Assembly (NCBI GenBank): GCA_018970965.1
Contig: JAGWVG010000069.1
Span: forward strand, 1-8,136
DNA length: 8,136 nucleotides
From: Alphaproteobacteria bacterium
GTDB taxonomy: Bacteria > Pseudomonadota > Alphaproteobacteria > Sphingomonadales > Sphingomonadaceae
Reading direction: 5' to 3'
Both the position numbers and the translations under genes were made by a program. Under the pieces are notes generated by a model. The model was not told where the DNA came from and searched no databases. It worked only from the letters and a program-made list of their open reading frames with translations. Positions 1 to 5,402 of this stretch are shown piece after piece (position 1 is the first letter of the stretch; each line of letters begins with the position of its first letter).

Positions 1-1061
1 ACAGTGTTTTTAAAACTCCGCTGGTGATCTTTCCGCCATGGATTAACCGCTTTTACATCCTCGATCTCAGCCCCGAAAAAAGCTTCATCAAATGGTGTGT
101 TGACCAAGGGGTGACGGTGTTTGTCGTCTCGTGGAAGTCAGCGGACGCCAGTCTCGCTGATGTGGTGTGGGATGATTATATCGCCGCGCAAATCGAGGCG
201 ATCGATGTGGTGCGGGATCTGTTGGCTGTCCCGAGCGTCCATACAATTGGCTATTGTGTAGCTGGGACAACGCTGGCCGCAACGCTTGCCGTATTGGCAG
301 CACAAGGCGATGCGAAAAAAGTGAAGTCTGCGACCTTCTTTACCGCGCAGGTGGACTTTGAAAAAGCAGGAGACCTGCTCAATTTCGTTGATGATGCGCA
401 AATTGCAATGGTCGAGAAACTTTCAACCAATGGCTATCTTGATGGACGTTATCTCGCCGCAACGTTCAACTTGCTGCGGGGCAATGACCTGATTTGGAGC
501 ACTGTTTCCAAAAATTATCTGCTGGGTGAAGACTATCCGGCGTTTGATTTGCTGCACTGGAATGGCGACGTCACCAACCTGCCGTCCAAATGGCATAAGA
601 GCTATTTGTGCGATCTTTATCGGGACAATAAATTGTCTCAGCCCGGTGCTTTATCTGCTTTGGGCGTGCCAATTGATTTGGGCGCTGTGAAAACGCCCAG
701 CTTCATTCAGGCGGGCCGGGAGGATCATATTTCGCCTGCCGAAAGCGTCTGGCGGATGTGCGATTTATTCACGGGTCCAGTGACCTTCCTGCTCGCTGGG
801 TCGGGCCATATTGCTGGCGTCGTCAACCCGCCGGCAGCGCAGAAATATCAATATTGGACCAATGAGGGAAAAGACCTGAAAAGCCTTGATGATTTCGTGG
901 CAGGCGCCACCGAAACCAAAGGCAGCTGGTGGCCATATTGGATCAACTGGCTCGGCAAGCAATCGCCGAAAAAAGTGCCCGCTGATGGCGCGCGCGTCCC
1001 CGGCAAAGGCAAATGCCCGGCACTTGAGGCCGCGCCGGGCAGTTACGTTAAGACGCGCTAG
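1..1061 (+). CDS. phaC: Class I poly(3-hydroxyalkanoate) synthase, C-terminal part (5' end outside window)
   Basis: Polymerises 3-hydroxyacyl-CoA into polyhydroxyalkanoate storage polymer at the granule surface in the cytoplasm. The frame is open from base 3, and the residues before the GTG at 24 already read as family sequence (TPLVIFPPWINRFYILDL). That GTG is therefore internal and the gene is truncated by the window edge; class I enzymes are usually near 590 residues, so roughly 200-250 N-terminal residues are missing. Counting from the GTG at 24, the lipase-like box GYCVAGT carries the nucleophile Cys78 (codon 255-257). The catalytic Asp is Asp234 in GREDHISP and the His is His262 in GSGHIAGVVNPP, so the triad is complete. 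The box has Ala where many PhaC have Gly (GYCVGG), a variant I recall from other alphaproteobacteria. The C-terminus (ALEAAPGSYVKTR) is typical. The last 14 bases overlap the 3' end of convergent rlmE. Confidence 0.96.
   Translation, partial: SVFKTPLVIFPPWINRFYILDLSPEKSFIKWCVDQGVTVFVVSWKSADASLADVVWDDYIAAQIEAIDVVRDLLAVPSVHTIGYCVAGTTLAATLAVLAAQGDAKKVKSATFFTAQVDFEKAGDLLNFVDDAQIAMVEKLSTNGYLDGRYLAATFNLLRGNDLIWSTVSKNYLLGEDYPAFDLLHWNGDVTNLPSKWHKSYLCDLYRDNKLSQPGALSALGVPIDLGAVKTPSFIQAGREDHISPAESVWRMCDLFTGPVTFLLAGSGHIAGVVNPPAAQKYQYWTNEGKDLKSLDDFVAGATETKGSWWPYWINWLGKQSPKKVPADGARVPGKGKCPALEAAPGSYVKTR
1015..1040 (-). terminator. Possible terminator hairpin for rlmE inside the phaC 3' end
   Basis: A perfect 7-bp inverted repeat, GCCCGGC at 1015-1021 and GCCGGGC at 1034-1040, encloses a 12-base loop. 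Read on the minus strand, it begins 7 bases after the rlmE stop codon. It is followed by a broken T-rich stretch (ATTTGCCTTT) rather than a clean T run. It lies wholly within phaC codons, so it may be chance in GC-rich coding sequence or a weak terminator for the ppx-rlmE transcript. Confidence 0.35.
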
Positions 1062-1734
1062 CTGCGTCGTCTGCGCGGCCCTTAAAGCCTGTCGCAATGA
1101 CGTACCATTCCGAAGAATCCTTGCGGCTCGCGGGCGGCTTGGCGTGTTTGACGGCGGTAAAATTCCGTTTGAGCGCCGCGACCAAGTCATTATCTGCGCC
1201 GCCCGCCAGCACTTTAGCCACAAAATGTCCGCCGGGGCGCAGGACTTCACACGCAAAATCCATCCCGGCTTCGACCAGCCCCATCGTCCGTAAATGGTCT
1301 GTTTGCGGATGGCCAACTGTATTGGCCGCCATGTCAGACAGCACAATATCCGCCGGGCCATCCAGCGCCTCTGTCAACCAGCCAGGGGCTTCATCGGCCA
1401 TGAAATCCATCTGCGCGATGGTTACGCCTTCTAAAGGCTCTACGGGCAAAAGATCAATCCCAACAACATGCGCTTTGGGGCAAATTTTGCGCACCACTTG
1501 TGCCCAGCCGCCCGGCGCAATGCCCAAATCCACCACGCGGCGGGCGCCCTTCAAAAAGCCAAAGCGCTCGTCCAGTTCGATCAGCTTATAGGCTGCCCGG
1601 CTGCGATAGCCCTCGGCCTTGGCGCGCTTCACATAAGGGTCGTTCAACTGCCGCTCCAGCCATTTGGTAGAGCCAACTTTGCGCCCTTTGGCTGTCTTTA
1701 CCCGGGTCCGCCCCGCAACGCCGCCGCGGCTCAT
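1048..1734 (-). CDS. rlmE: 23S rRNA (uridine-2'-O-)-methyltransferase RlmE (RrmJ/FtsJ)
   Basis: Transfers a methyl group from S-adenosylmethionine to the 2'-OH of the A-loop uridine of 23S rRNA (U2552 in E. coli) late in 50S assembly. The 228-residue protein has a basic N-terminus, the SAM-binding motif DLGIAPGGW (residues 69-77), and the full K-D-K-E catalytic tetrad of the FtsJ family: Lys50 (SRAAYKLIELDERF), Asp134 (VLSDMAANTVG), Lys174 (FVAKVLAGG) and Glu209 (SSEWYVIATG). The spacing matches E. coli (38/124/164/199) after a short N-terminal offset. The frame extends upstream to 1818, but I chose the ATG at 1734. It overlaps the ppx stop codon as ATGA (1731-1734), has an AGGAGA Shine-Dalgarno sequence just upstream, and the longer version would add residues lying inside ppx. 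It is co-transcribed with, and probably translationally coupled to, ppx. The 3' end overlaps phaC by 14 bases. Confidence 0.96.
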   Translation of the reverse strand: MSRGGVAGRTRVKTAKGRKVGSTKWLERQLNDPYVKRAKAEGYRSRAAYKLIELDERFGFLKGARRVVDLGIAPGGWAQVVRKICPKAHVVGIDLLPVEPLEGVTIAQMDFMADEAPGWLTEALDGPADIVLSDMAANTVGHPQTDHLRTMGLVEAGMDFACEVLRPGGHFVAKVLAGGADNDLVAALKRNFTAVKHAKPPASRKDSSEWYVIATGFKGRADDAASAS

Positions 1735-2867
1735 ACTCTGTCTCCTGCCGCCATTAATTGGCGCAATATGCCTTCGCGAATGCCGCGATCCGCCACGCCA
1801 ACGCGTTCGGCGGGCCACACATCAAAAATGCTTTCCAAAATCGCACATCCCGCAACAACAAGGTCAGCGCGCTCGGGCCCGATACACGGCTGTTGTCCGC
1901 GTGTCTTGACGGATTGATCGGCCAGCATCGTGCAAATATCGCGCATGGCTGTCACATCAACGCGCAGTCCATCGACCAACCGCCGCTCATAATGCGTTAG
2001 CCCCAAATAGACGCTGGCGAGAGTAGTGACTGTGCCGCTGGTGCCTAAAAGCCGGCAATCCACGCCGCGCGCATCGCCTAAAATATTGGCAAAGCTGCCA
2101 ATGCTTTCGCGTACTTGGGCGCGCATTTGGGCGTAGGCTGCGGTGCGCGCGCTGGCATCATTGCTATCATGCGGCACGCTTTCGCTGAGCGAAACAACAC
2201 CCCAAGGCAGGCTGCGCCAATCCAAAGTGCGCGGCGCGCCGCTGCTGGTTTCAACCAGAACAAGCTCAGTAGAGCCGCCGCCAATATCAAAAATCAATGC
2301 CGGGCCATCGCCGTCTTCCAACAAGGCGTGGCACCCCAATACCGCTAAGCGGGCCTCTTCTTGGGGAGAAATAATGTCGAGCTTAATACCTGTTTCGCGA
2401 TACACGCGCTCGACAAATTCTGCCCCATTGCTGGCGCGACGACAGGCTTCTGTTGCAACAGACCGGGCCATATGCACATTGCGCCGCACCAGCTTATCGG
2501 CGCAGACGGACAGGGCAGATAATGCCCGATCCATCGCGGCATCGCTAATCGCGCCCGTTGCGGCCAAGCCTTCGCCCAGCCGCACAATGCGCGAAAAGGC
2601 ATCTACAACCGTAAAGCGCGCGCCTTCAGGCCGGGCAATCAGGAGGCGGCAATTATTGGTGCCCAAATCAAGCGCGGCATAGTTGCGACGGGAGGAGGGG
2701 CGTGGATGCGCGCTGGGGATGTCCGCAGGCCGATGACCATTGGCCTTGACTGGCGCCGTCTTTGGTACGGCTTTCGCCCGCCCGCGCGACCCCCGGGCTG
2801 GGCTGGATTGGGTGGCTTTGTCCACCATGTCCCGCAAACTCTTATGCTCTATCCGATCCGGGAACAT
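1731..2867 (-). CDS. ppx: Ppx/GppA family phosphatase (exopolyphosphatase / pppGpp phosphohydrolase)
   Basis: Family enzymes of the ASKHA (actin/Hsp70/sugar kinase) fold remove terminal phosphate from polyphosphate or convert pppGpp to ppGpp; sequence alone does not separate the two roles. In the 378-residue form I see the phosphate-1 loop ALDLGTNNCRLLIA (about 65-78), EEARL (170-174), the phosphate-2 motif FDIGGGSTELVLVE (193-206) and PWGVVSLSE (221-229). At 378 residues it is the short form and lacks the C-terminal HD-type extension of E. coli Ppx/GppA (about 500). Residues 15-60 are a basic, Pro/Ala/Ser-rich, probably disordered tail before the fold. The start is uncertain: the ATG at 2867 and the ATG at 2828 (MVDKATQ) both lack a good Shine-Dalgarno sequence, and 2828 is quite possible. 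The stop overlaps the rlmE start (ATGA), giving a two-gene operon. It is divergent from the tRNA gene. Confidence 0.93.
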   Translation of the reverse strand: MFPDRIEHKSLRDMVDKATQSSPARGSRGRAKAVPKTAPVKANGHRPADIPSAHPRPSSRRNYAALDLGTNNCRLLIARPEGARFTVVDAFSRIVRLGEGLAATGAISDAAMDRALSALSVCADKLVRRNVHMARSVATEACRRASNGAEFVERVYRETGIKLDIISPQEEARLAVLGCHALLEDGDGPALIFDIGGGSTELVLVETSSGAPRTLDWRSLPWGVVSLSESVPHDSNDASARTAAYAQMRAQVRESIGSFANILGDARGVDCRLLGTSGTVTTLASVYLGLTHYERRLVDGLRVDVTAMRDICTMLADQSVKTRGQQPCIGPERADLVVAGCAILESIFDVWPAERVGVADRGIREGILRQLMAAGDRV

Positions 2868-2944
2868 ACCCGGCGGTACTTGCGGACAAACCTAGGCGCA
2901 GAAGCGCGCCACCGCAATCCCCGCTGCGCGGCACGCGACAGACG

Positions 2945-2973
2945 TTGACAGAATCGGGCCAGCTACCTATCTG
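2945..2973 (+). promoter_or_regulatory. Housekeeping (sigma70-type) promoter of tRNA-Gln
   Basis: A perfect -35 hexamer TTGACA (2945-2950), a 17-base spacer and the -10 hexamer TATCTG (2968-2973) lie 14 bases before the first base of the mature tRNA. The predicted transcription start near 2980 leaves a leader of only a few bases for RNase P to remove. The 2868-2944 stretch between here and ppx holds nothing else that I can support. Confidence 0.8.
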
Positions 2974-2987
2974 CGCCGCCTCATTGA

Positions 2988-3061
2988 TGCCCCGTCGTCT
3001 AATGGTAAGACTACGGACTCTGACTCCGTCTATTGAGGTTCGAATCCTCACGGGGCATCCA
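2988..3061 (+). tRNA. tRNA-Gln, anticodon CUG
   Basis: This 74-base cloverleaf has a genomically encoded CCA. The acceptor stem is TGCCCCG (2988-2994) with CGGGGCA (3051-3057). The D stem is GTCT/AGAC around the loop AATGGTA. The anticodon stem is ACGGA/TCCGT around the loop CTCTGAC, giving anticodon CTG at 3020-3022, which reads CAG. The T stem is TGAGG/CCTCA around the loop TTCGAAT. The discriminator base is U73 and CCA is at 3059-3061. The first pair is U1-A72, the pair known to be recognised by the bacterial amidotransferase GatCAB in the indirect Gln-tRNA(Gln) route. A run of five T (3063-3067) directly follows and may contribute to 3' end formation, though no separate hairpin precedes it. 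Confidence 0.97.
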
Positions 3062-3123
3062 GTTTTTCTGCTGATACGCTTCCCTAATCCAGCGCGCATT
3101 CTTTCGGCCGCCCGAGGCGTTAC

Positions 3124-3453
3124 TCAATAATCTCGCCCATGATCTCGCCATTGGGTCAGTGCCTCGTCCCAATTGGGTGCGGTATCGGCATCCCAGCCAA
3201 TTGTGCGGCCAGTTGCAATGTCACGAAAGGCGCGGATGGCGTTAAGATGTGCGCCTGATCGCATGAAGTTCAGCATATCGCGGCGGCTGTGCCAGCAGGT
3301 GAGCGTGTGTTGATAGCCCGCTATATTGCGAACCTCGACGGAGCGAATGCCCGGTGCGCGTTGGGCTTGGCGGTAGGATTGCACGGCATGCCACCAAAAG
3401 CGCGGTAAATGCCAAAAGCGTTTTACTTTCAGGCCGGTCACAGAAACATACAT
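3124..3453 (-). CDS. Small DUF3291-like protein (predicted dimeric alpha/beta-barrel, monooxygenase-like)
   Basis: A 109-residue soluble protein with no signal peptide or membrane segment. The start MYVSVTGLKVKRFWHLPRFW, the central GYQHTLTCWHSRRDMLNFMRSGAHLNAIRAF and the later IATGRTIGWDAD resemble, from memory, small bacterial proteins annotated as DUF3291 or as relatives of spheroidene/antibiotic-biosynthesis monooxygenases with a ferredoxin-like dimeric barrel. The substrate is unknown and the family assignment is a recollection, not a search result. It is rich in Trp, His and Arg. The ATG at 3453 is supported by GGGGAG about 11 bases upstream. It lies 62 bases downstream of the DUF4345-like gene on the same strand, so the two may be co-transcribed. 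It ends 62 bases from the convergent tRNA gene. Confidence 0.75.
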   Translation of the reverse strand: MYVSVTGLKVKRFWHLPRFWWHAVQSYRQAQRAPGIRSVEVRNIAGYQHTLTCWHSRRDMLNFMRSGAHLNAIRAFRDIATGRTIGWDADTAPNWDEALTQWRDHGRDY

Positions 3454-3515
3454 ATCTGCTTACTCCCCAATATTGCCCGACGCGGCCCCTTGGCCCGGGC
3501 GTGCAGCGATCTGAC

Positions 3516-3905
3516 TTATCGTTGGCGCAAGGTTTTGCGGAACCAGATCAGGATCAAGATGATTGCGGCTTCAACAATGATGGGCGGCCAGCTTTGCGGG
3601 CTTTGTCCATCAAGCCCCAGGCTGACAAAACGCCCGATAATCGCCAAGCTGGCAAAAAGGAGGGTGGTTGTCGCCCAGTGGCGGCTTTGGCGCACACCTG
3701 CCAATAACAGCGCAATCCCCATGCCGCCAAAAAGCCCTGCAATATCAGCGCGGACTGTCGCGCGACCCACCAGGCCTTGCGCCAAATCAGTGGCTGCAAG
3801 TCCAATTTTGGGCATCACGGCTTCGGGCTGCAGCCAGAGACCCAATGTGATGAGCAGCGACCCAAGCCCCATCAGGACGACCAGCGCCCGTGCCACTTTA
3901 GCCAT
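3516..3905 (-). CDS. Small integral membrane protein, DUF4345-like
   Basis: A 129-residue protein with four predicted hydrophobic segments at about residues 4-24, 55-71, 78-97 and 108-122, and a basic C-terminal tail (RKTLRQR), so it should sit in the inner membrane. The pattern [22 protein letters not shown], followed by [13 protein letters not shown] and a later [11 protein letters not shown], fits my recollection of DUF4345, a family of unknown function. The frame reaches back to 3968, but the ATG at 3905 is preferred. It has GAGGGA about 8 bases upstream and starts right at the first membrane helix, whereas the extra 21 residues are polar and unlike the family. It is probably the first gene of a pair with the DUF3291-like gene. 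No function can be assigned. Confidence 0.8.
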   Translation of the reverse strand: MAKVARALVVLMGLGSLLITLGLWLQPEAVMPKIGLAATDLAQGLVGRATVRADIAGLFGGMGIALLLAGVRQSRHWATTTLLFASLAIIGRFVSLGLDGQSPQSWPPIIVEAAIILILIWFRKTLRQR

Positions 3906-4061
3906 GTCTTTTATCCCTCGATGCTTGTTGCGCCGTTTTCCGGCTGTGTGCGGATCGAAGACTGGCACAGCTGCCCAGCCTCTGTAAAGGCGAAGGCAGC
4001 AGCGGAATTTTGCGATGGCCCGTCTGGTCAGCCGCGCGCCAATCGCCTAAACTGGATGCTT

Positions 4062-4595
4062 ATGACACGCAGGCAAACACGCAGCTCGGATTGGGGCTTC
4101 CCCCGGTGGCGCGGCTATGGCGCAGAGCGCGAGACAGTGAAGGTGCGTTTGTGTGATCGGCATGGCTGCACCTTGCCTGGGGATTGCCCTGCGCCCAAAG
4201 CGCCCAATAGCCCAGAACGCTGGTGGTTCTGCGCCGACCATGCAGGCGAATATAACCGCAATTGGGATTATTTTGCTGGGCTCACTGCGGAAGAAGCGGC
4301 TGCGCGTGCAGCGGAGGAAGAACGCGATGCCTCAGGCTTTCAACAATCCAAACATTATGGTTGGGCCGGGCCGGGCGATGGATCGCGCAGTCGCGATGAA
4401 ATGCGTGCGCTGGATGCGCTGGGGCTTGATAGCGACGCTGATTTTGATGCGGTCAAGCTCGCGTGGCGCAAACTTGCAAAAGAAAACCACCCTGATGTGA
4501 AGCCCGGTGATGCTGCAGCAGCAGAACGGTTCCAAAAAATTCAGGCCGCTTATGATGTCCTTAAAGCAGCGGAGGATCGGCGCTTGGCGCTCTGA
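4062..4595 (+). CDS. J-domain (DnaJ-like) protein with Cys/His-rich N-terminal module
   Basis: A 177-residue cytoplasmic protein with a C-terminal J domain (about 116-172). It contains the invariant HPD (His143-Pro144-Asp145) and the flanking helices [18 protein letters not shown] and [19 protein letters not shown], so it is expected to stimulate the ATPase of a DnaK-type Hsp70. It lacks the G/F-rich region, zinc fingers and CTD of DnaJ. The N-terminal half holds Cys31, His34, Cys36, Cys42, Cys57 and His60 (CDRHGC ... FCADH), a spacing suggestive of metal binding, followed by [12 protein letters not shown] and an Ala/Glu-rich helix (about 76-92). I recall similar proteins in other sphingomonads. 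The frame extends upstream to 3777, but the family-like sequence starts near [23 protein letters not shown] 4062 is chosen, with ATG 4056 as an alternative; neither has a good Shine-Dalgarno sequence. The upstream 156 bases (3906-4061), shared with the divergent DUF4345-like gene, hold no clear promoter. Confidence 0.9.
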   Translation: MTRRQTRSSDWGFPRWRGYGAERETVKVRLCDRHGCTLPGDCPAPKAPNSPERWWFCADHAGEYNRNWDYFAGLTAEEAAARAAEEERDASGFQQSKHYGWAGPGDGSRSRDEMRALDALGLDSDADFDAVKLAWRKLAKENHPDVKPGDAAAAERFQKIQAAYDVLKAAEDRRLAL

Positions 4596-4603
4596 CTGGC
4601 GGC

Positions 4604-4990
4604 TTAATCTTCCAAGCTATCGGGCACGGGCGGCTTGCCTGAAATAAGCTCTGCTTGTTTTTCACTCTCTTCAAAGCTGGCAAAACCCATCAGCTCAATC
4701 ATCCCATCGCCAATCGCCTCGCGGACAATGGGCCCCGTGAGTGTCTTGCCGTCCAACGTCGCGTTAAGGGGTTTGCCCAAGCTCAATTTGCTCAGCGCAG
4801 CGAGCCGAGGCCACGCCTTTTGGGCAAGCGTCACCAGCACGGCTGGGCCGCCCCCTGCCGAGGCAACGCTTCGGGCATCGAGAATGTCGGCCTGAGCAAA
4901 GGCCTGGCCCCCAATACGAAAATCGCGGGCGGCCCATGCTGGGCTGGCAAGGCTCAAAGCGGCGCAGGCAAAGAGGATTGCAGGGCGCAT
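4604..4990 (-). CDS. Small exported protein resembling the SecD P1-head subdomain
   Basis: A 128-residue protein. The N-terminus MRPAILFACAALSLASPAWA-ARDF is a typical Sec signal peptide with cleavage after residue 20, so the mature 108-residue protein should be periplasmic. Residues about 50-120 follow the pattern of the P1-head subdomain of SecD/SecDF: VLVTL, then a helix with KLSLGKPLNATLDGKTLTGPIVREAI, a G-x-I-E-L-MGF strand, FEESEKQAELI, and a PPVP tail like the LPAPL end of that domain. The SecD membrane segments and P1 base are absent, so it cannot be a full translocase subunit. The function is unknown; binding of translocating or misfolded polypeptide is a guess. It starts 4 bases after the sufE stop, at the end of the minus-strand run. 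Its 3' end faces the J-domain gene across only 8 bases. Confidence 0.75.
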   Translation of the reverse strand: MRPAILFACAALSLASPAWAARDFRIGGQAFAQADILDARSVASAGGGPAVLVTLAQKAWPRLAALSKLSLGKPLNATLDGKTLTGPIVREAIGDGMIELMGFASFEESEKQAELISGKPPVPDSLED

Positions 4991-4994
4991 CAGC

Positions 4995-5402
4995 TTAGGC
5001 CTGATACCGTGCTGCCGTCTCGCGGATCAGCGCGATCATATTGGGAATGCCCTGCGTGCGATTGGAAGAAAGCTGGGCTTTCAAATCAAAAGGCGTGAGT
5101 GCGCCTTCTATATCGGTGGCCAAAATCGCAGCGGGGCTTTGATCTTGCACTGTTTTTAAGACCAGCGCGATAATGCCCTTGGTAATCGCGGCATTGCTGT
5201 CCGCCAGAAAATGCAGCGTGCCATCATCGCGTGCCATAGGGTAAACCCAGACGCTGGCGGAGCAGCCACGCACCAGCGTTGCATCGGTCTTTAACGGATC
5301 GGGCATGGGTTCCAGATCGCGGCCCAGGTCAATCAGCAGCCGATAGCGATCATCCCCATCCAAAAAATCATATTCGTCAAAAATATCGGCAAGTGCGGTC
5401 AT
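4995..5402 (-). CDS. sufE: SufE-type cysteine desulfuration protein
   Basis: Accepts persulfide sulfur from the cysteine desulfurase SufS, stimulates it, and passes the sulfur to the SufBCD scaffold for Fe-S cluster assembly in the cytoplasm. At 135 residues it matches the family size (E. coli SufE is 138). The sulfur-accepting cysteine is Cys47 in LVRGCSASVWV, the counterpart of Cys51 in the E. coli VxGCxSxVW motif. The start region (DEYDFLDGDDRYRLLIDLGRDLEPMP) and the C-terminal RTQGIPNMIALIRETAARY are characteristic. The ATG at 5402 overlaps the stop of the upstream CBS-domain gene as ATGA (5399-5402), implying translational coupling. No other suf or isc gene is in the window, so SufS and SufBCD must be encoded elsewhere. 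Confidence 0.96.
   Translation of the reverse strand: MTALADIFDEYDFLDGDDRYRLLIDLGRDLEPMPDPLKTDATLVRGCSASVWVYPMARDDGTLHFLADSNAAITKGIIALVLKTVQDQSPAAILATDIEGALTPFDLKAQLSSNRTQGIPNMIALIRETAARYQA

Noticed and set aside
765..1361. 198-residue minus-strand frame spanning the phaC/rlmE junction
   Set aside because: It overlaps rlmE in another frame and the phaC active-site region on the opposite strand; both of those genes have complete catalytic motifs.
1735..1818. Upstream extension of rlmE to an ATG at 1818
   Set aside because: It would lie inside the ppx coding sequence. The ATG at 1734 has an AGGAGA site and the usual ATGA coupling, and the extra 28 residues are not family-like.
2143..2682. 179-residue open frame on the + strand opposite ppx
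   Set aside because: Antisense shadow of ppx with Ser/Arg/Ala-rich composition and no recognisable domain.
3777..4061. Upstream extension of the J-domain frame into the divergent DUF4345-like gene
   Set aside because: The first part is antisense to the membrane-protein gene and the translated sequence shows no family character before [13 protein letters not shown].
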